DNA from: Dichotomicrobium thermohalophilum
GTDB lineage: Bacteria > Pseudomonadota > Alphaproteobacteria > Rhizobiales > Rhodomicrobiaceae
Direction: 5' to 3'
Assembly (NCBI RefSeq): GCF_003550175.1
Contig: NZ_QXDF01000001.1
Span: 1,822,501 to 1,886,500, forward strand
Length of the DNA stretch: 64,000 nt
The notes below the pieces were generated by a model, which was not told where the DNA came from, made no database searches, and saw nothing but the letters and a program-made list of their open reading frames with translations. Position 1 is the first letter of the stretch; each line of letters begins with the position of its first letter. Below are positions 60,862-64,000 of the stretch, piece by piece. Both the position numbers and the translations under genes were made by a program.

Positions 60862-62169
60862 ATGGATCAGCGAGTTTTTAAGCGACCGTTCCGAATGGTC
60901 GTCACGGCATCCGCAATGCTGGTGGCGTCGAGCGTTGTTATGGGCTCCGGGCACCGCGCCGTTGCGTTGGAAAACTGGATGGAGTTCGACAATAACTCCA
61001 GCTCGTCATGGTCTCAGCCCTTTGACCGCTCGTTCGTGCGGCGCTGGGAGTCTCAGCCCCGCCGCGGCTATACCACGCTCTCAAAGAAGAATATCGCCCC
61101 GACGCGCGCAGCGATCGACCAATATGAGGAGATTGTCGCCAACGGCGGCTGGAAGCGGATTCCGGATGTCAAGCTGCGCGCGGGCATGAGCGATCCTGCG
61201 GTGGCGGTGCTGCGCCAGCGGCTGCGGATCAGCGGCGATCTGGAACAGCGCGGCGGCTTCCGCAACACGTTCGATTACTACGTCGAGAAGGCATTGAAGC
61301 GCGCCCAGAAACGGCACGGGCTGTCGCCCACGGGCGTCTTGGACAGCGCCACGCGGGCCGCCCTGAACGTCTCGGCGCGCGCGCGGCTGCGCCAGCTGAG
61401 GCTGAACCTCACGCGCCTGAACCGCTTGTCCCGCCAGACCAGCCGTGAGGGGCGCTATGTTTTCGTGAACATCCCGGCGGCACAGATCGAAGCGGTAGAA
61501 AATGGCGAGGTGGTCTCGCGGCATTCCGCCGTCGTCGGCAAGCCGAGCCGACAGACCCCTATCCTCAAGTCGCGCATCCATGAGTTGAACTTCAACAAGG
61601 AATGGATCCTGCCGCCGACGGTGATCCGCGAGGACCTGGTGCCCAAGGGCCGGTCCATGAGCCGGAACGGGCAGAACGTGCTGGAACGCTACGGCATCGA
61701 CGCCTACGCGAGCTACGACGCCTATCGCCGCGGCGACAAGCTCGATCCGCGCCAGATCAACTGGTCGTCGTCGCAGCCGCTCAACTTGTTCTACGCCCAG
61801 GAGGCCGGGAACGATAACCCGCTCGGTTTCGTGAAGCTCAATTTCCATAACCGCCACGCCGTCTACCTGCACGACACACCGTCGCAGTCGCTGTTCGGGC
61901 GGAACAAGCGCGCGGAAAGCTCGGGTTGCGTGCGCGTGCAGGGCGTGGAGCAACTCGTCGCCTGGGTGCTGCGGGATACGCCTGGCTGGGGGATTTCACG
62001 CGTGCGACAGATGAAGCGCACGGGTGAGACGCTGGACGTCAAGGTGAAGAACCCGGTGCCGCTTTACATGAACTACGTCACGGCCTGGGCAACGCCAGAC
62101 GGCGTGGTCCATTTCCGCCGTGACATCTACGGCCGGGACGGCGTGGGCGCGACGGCCTCGGCCTACTGA
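60862..62169 (+). CDS. L,D-transpeptidase with peptidoglycan-binding domain
   Basis: 435 residues. An N-terminal signal segment (MVVTASAMLVASSVVMGSGHRAVA) precedes a peptidoglycan-binding-like domain (about 105-170: GMSDPAVAVLRQRLRI and THGL-type helices with GVLDSATRAAL). The YkuD catalytic domain (about 195-400) has His337 in AVYLHDTPSQSLFG and the nucleophile Cys356 in RAESSGCVRVQG. It makes 3-3 crosslinks in the peptidoglycan or anchors proteins, as in YcbB/LdtD-like enzymes. The upstream LdtR gene and inverted repeats suggest regulation by it. A longer upstream reading from 60631 lacks a signal and is rejected. Confidence 0.92.
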   Translation: MDQRVFKRPFRMVVTASAMLVASSVVMGSGHRAVALENWMEFDNNSSSSWSQPFDRSFVRRWESQPRRGYTTLSKKNIAPTRAAIDQYEEIVANGGWKRIPDVKLRAGMSDPAVAVLRQRLRISGDLEQRGGFRNTFDYYVEKALKRAQKRHGLSPTGVLDSATRAALNVSARARLRQLRLNLTRLNRLSRQTSREGRYVFVNIPAAQIEAVENGEVVSRHSAVVGKPSRQTPILKSRIHELNFNKEWILPPTVIREDLVPKGRSMSRNGQNVLERYGIDAYASYDAYRRGDKLDPRQINWSSSQPLNLFYAQEAGNDNPLGFVKLNFHNRHAVYLHDTPSQSLFGRNKRAESSGCVRVQGVEQLVAWVLRDTPGWGISRVRQMKRTGETLDVKVKNPVPLYMNYVTAWATPDGVVHFRRDIYGRDGVGATASAY

Positions 62170-62202
62170 CTGGCCGAACAGCGCGCAGATCGCGAGCGTC
62201 AC

Positions 62203-62238
62203 AGCGCCTGGTCCCGACGGGGCGGGCGCTTTTCTTTT
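62203..62238 (+). terminator. terminator of the L,D-transpeptidase gene
   Basis: AGCGCC (62203-62208) pairs with GGCGCT (62225-62230), with further G-C pairing inside, and is followed directly by TTTCTTTT. Confidence 0.8.
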
Positions 62239-62241
62239 GCG

Positions 62242-62463
62242 CTAGAGCCCGCGCGCGACGTCGTGCCCGAAATTGATCAGCAACGCAACAAGCACCACCG
62301 AGATTACGATCACGAGGGCCATGAAGCGGCGAAAGGCCGGCAAGATCAGCATGACGAGCAAAAAGACGCCGGCAACGATGGCGATCGTCACCCACAGCGC
62401 CAGCTCGGTGTTCGTCTGGTAGTAAAGCGCGATGGTGTTGCGCAGGTCATCGAGAAACGCCAT
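62242..62463 (-). CDS. small two-helix membrane protein
   Basis: 73 residues: MAFLDDLRNTIALYYQTNTELALWVTIAIVAGVFLLVMLILPAFRRFMALVIVISVVLVALLINFGHD. Two hydrophobic stretches flank a basic turn (FRRF). A GGGGAGG ribosome site precedes the ATG, which supports a real gene despite its small size. I recognise no family. Confidence 0.6.
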   Translation of the reverse strand: MAFLDDLRNTIALYYQTNTELALWVTIAIVAGVFLLVMLILPAFRRFMALVIVISVVLVALLINFGHDVARGL

Positions 62464-62579
62464 CACGGCCTCCCCAGCGCCGTTCGACTATTAGCGCGCC
62501 GCGACGCGCAAAGTGGTTATACCGCGAGACCCTGAATTCCCGAAAGTGTTTGGAGAATGGAGCTCAAAAGCGACCCGAA

Positions 62580-62655
62580 TGGCGCTCCCTAGGGGAATCG
62601 AACCCCTGTTTCCGGCGTGAGAGGCCGGCGTCCTGGGCCACTAGACGAAGGGAGC
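62580..62655 (-). tRNA. tRNA-Glu (CTC)
   Basis: The minus strand folds into a 76-nt cloverleaf starting GCTCCCTTCGTCTAG. The acceptor stem GCTCCCT pairs with AGGGAGC, the anticodon stem CCGGC/GCCGG encloses loop CTCTCAC (anticodon CTC), and the T-arm carries GGTTCGAATCCCC. The discriminator is G and the CCA end is encoded. CTC reads GAG, a preferred Glu codon in a GC-rich genome. Confidence 0.95.
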
Positions 62656-62737
62656 ATGCATTGCTTGGCAAAATGCCATTAACCGCACGCTCTTGCAAAT
62701 GGCATTCGCCGCGCCCCAGTCAAGAGGAACGCATGCG

Positions 62738-63112
62738 CTATTGCGGCGACAGGCGCAGGCGGGTGACCGCATTCCCGCGGGCGGTGTCGACGATAACGAT
62801 TTCCTCGGTCCCCGGCCCCTTGAGATGCAGGATCACGCGCCCGCCGTCAGCCATGATGCGCGCGACTTCGGCGCCGACTGGAATCTGTACGGTCACCTCG
62901 CCACCGTCCGAATCCCTCTGAACGGTGCGCTCGCGCACGGCCTCACGCGCCTCACGCTGCTCACCGATCTTTGTCGCCTGGTAGTATAGGCCGGCGATCA
63001 GCAACGCAAACCCGAGGACCAGAAGGACCGTCATCACGATCACGACAATCTTCAGCGTGCGGACCTGGCGCGGATTGAAAACGCTGCCGGGAAGCGGTTC
63101 CTGATCGGACAT
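62738..63112 (-). CDS. membrane-anchored protein of unknown function
   Basis: 124 residues from MSDQEPLPGSVFNPRQVRTLK. One strong transmembrane helix (IVVIVMTVLLVLGFALLIAGLYY) is followed by a basic linker and a small beta-rich domain (VQIPVGAEVARIMADGGRVILHLKGPGTEEIVIVDT), probably periplasmic. It looks like a conserved alphaproteobacterial family, perhaps DUF6476, but that name is from memory. The longer frame to 63232 is not used. It is divergent from rluD. Confidence 0.7.
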   Translation of the reverse strand: MSDQEPLPGSVFNPRQVRTLKIVVIVMTVLLVLGFALLIAGLYYQATKIGEQREAREAVRERTVQRDSDGGEVTVQIPVGAEVARIMADGGRVILHLKGPGTEEIVIVDTARGNAVTRLRLSPQ

Positions 63113-63216
63113 TGCTGGCCTTGCGCGAAAAGGTGTTGTTTGCGACGCGGTTTGCGCCAAAAGATGAGCGGAGACACGATCGAAATTCCACGCCACCGGA
63201 CCGGCGCACGACCCGC

Positions 63217-64000
63217 ATGCACCATTTGACATTTACCGCGCAAGATCAAGACCGCGGCAACCGCCTGGACCGATTTCTGGCCGATGCGGCGGCGGAGCTG
63301 AGCCGCGCACGCATCCAGGCGCTCATCAAGGACGGGCAAGTCACGGTCAACGGCGCAGCCATAACCTCGCCGAAACACCGTATACAACCCGGCGACGCGG
63401 TCGATCTGAAGATGCCGGAGCCGGAGCCTGCGCAGCCGGAGCCCGAGGACATCCCGCTCGACATCGTTTATGAAGACGACGACATCATCGTCATCGACAA
63501 GCCCGCGGGCATGGTCGTGCACCCGGCCGCCGGAAACTGGACGGGCACGCTGGTCAACGCCCTGCTTGCTCATTGCGGCGACAGCCTTTCCGGTATTGGC
63601 GGAGTGCGCCGGCCCGGCATCGTCCACCGGCTCGACAAGGATACCAGCGGCCTGATGGTCGTCGCCAAGAACGACCGCGCCCATCGCCGGCTGAAGGCAC
63701 AGTTCACTGACCGTGGCCGCGCTGGCAAGCTGCTGCGGGAATATCAGGCGCTTGTCTGGGGCGCGCCTCTGCCGGCGCTTGGCACGATAGACGCGCCGAT
63801 CGCGCGCCACGCGACCAACAGGTTCAAGTATGCGGTGGCCCCGGCGCGCGGCCGCGATGCGATCACCCATTACCGGACGCTGACCAAGTATTCGGCGCCG
63901 GACGTGGAGGGTGAAGACAAGACGGTCGCGGCGCTCGTGGCCTGCCGGCTGGAGACCGGGCGCACCCACCAGATCCGTGTCCACATGGCGCATATCGGCC
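63217..64000 (+). CDS. rluD: RluD-type 23S rRNA pseudouridine synthase, N-terminal part
   Basis: 261 complete codons are visible; the 3' end is beyond the window. The S4-like RNA-binding domain opens GNRLDRFLADAAAELSRARIQALIKDGQVTVNG. The catalytic domain begins DIVYEDDDIIVIDKPAGMVVHPA and has RPGIVHRLDKDTSGLMVVAKN with the catalytic Asp in HRLDKDTSG. LETGRTHQIRVHMAHIG closes the visible part. RluD modifies uridines 1911, 1915 and 1917 in helix 69; RluC is the alternative for this fold. The ATG at 63217 gives the standard N-terminus. Confidence 0.93.
   Translation, partial: MHHLTFTAQDQDRGNRLDRFLADAAAELSRARIQALIKDGQVTVNGAAITSPKHRIQPGDAVDLKMPEPEPAQPEPEDIPLDIVYEDDDIIVIDKPAGMVVHPAAGNWTGTLVNALLAHCGDSLSGIGGVRRPGIVHRLDKDTSGLMVVAKNDRAHRRLKAQFTDRGRAGKLLREYQALVWGAPLPALGTIDAPIARHATNRFKYAVAPARGRDAITHYRTLTKYSAPDVEGEDKTVAALVACRLETGRTHQIRVHMAHIG

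Overview
The window is chromosomal DNA of a GC-rich alphaproteobacterium, most likely of the Hyphomicrobiales (Rhizobiales) type. The case rests on synteny: rnd-lptC-lptA-lptB-rpoN-ptsN, panB-yfgM-bamB-der, ppx/gppA-rlmE, paired bactofilins, bcp beside a DUF3971/AsmA-like giant, an LdtR/L,D-transpeptidase pair, and ssb behind an alphaproteobacterial LexA box. A complete operon for the osmolyte N-acetylglutaminylglutamine amide (NAGGN) and a betaine-type BCCT transporter paired with a universal stress protein suggest a salt-tolerant or halophilic lifestyle. There are no rRNA genes, insertion sequences, prophage or CRISPR arrays. One tRNA (Glu, CTC) is present. Genes are densely packed, with several 4-bp ATGA/GTGA overlaps that imply translational coupling.

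Layout. 1-11 kb holds housekeeping and envelope genes: an ndk fragment, a YheS-like ABC-F ATPase, acylphosphatase, a gamma-glutamylcyclotransferase-fold protein, a DUF805/SHOCT membrane protein, the propionyl-CoA carboxylase biotin subunit, a cytochrome c, and the panB / yfgM-like / bamB / der / holC / methyltransferase run. 12-14 kb is the most unusual stretch: three consecutive exported Arg/Tyr/Cys-rich proteins. Two of them are tandem paralogues that each carry two copies of a strict C-x6-C-x12-C-x5-C module. The third is interrupted at an A9 tract, with 92 clearly continuous residues in the -1 frame. 14-22 kb carries guaA, rsmB-like, guaB, a bactofilin, rlmE, ppx/gppA and a YARHG-type exported acidic protein. 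22.5-27 kb carries an M15 peptidase, a TauE/SafE permease, usp-BCCT and a double terminator.

27-34 kb runs on the minus strand from lptC to ptsN, with rnd, a TPR protein, a second bactofilin and a one-Cys Bcp nearby. The usual hpf/raiA gene between rpoN and ptsN is absent. 34-43 kb has the 1220-aa AsmA-like protein and the NAGGN operon (asnO, ngg, M42 peptidase). 43-48 kb has a MerR sensor with a near-perfect 19-bp-spacer operator facing a short CDF transporter, a REP-like double palindrome, a second TauE/SafE, a ten-helix membrane protein and dusA. 48-54 kb has a large exported repeat protein of unknown function, truA, a HAD phosphatase, a MaoC hydratase and ribF.

54-64 kb has a type III polyketide synthase coupled to an isoprenylcysteine-methyltransferase-like enzyme, ssb with its SOS box, DUF924, a glycosyltransferase, an extensin-like protein, 3-hydroxyisobutyryl-CoA hydrolase, ldtR and its L,D-transpeptidase with inverted repeats between them, tRNA-Glu, and the 5' part of rluD running off the window. 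Starts were chosen by Shine-Dalgarno context and family length where the longest frame was implausible. All functional names come from recognising motifs by eye, without a database search.
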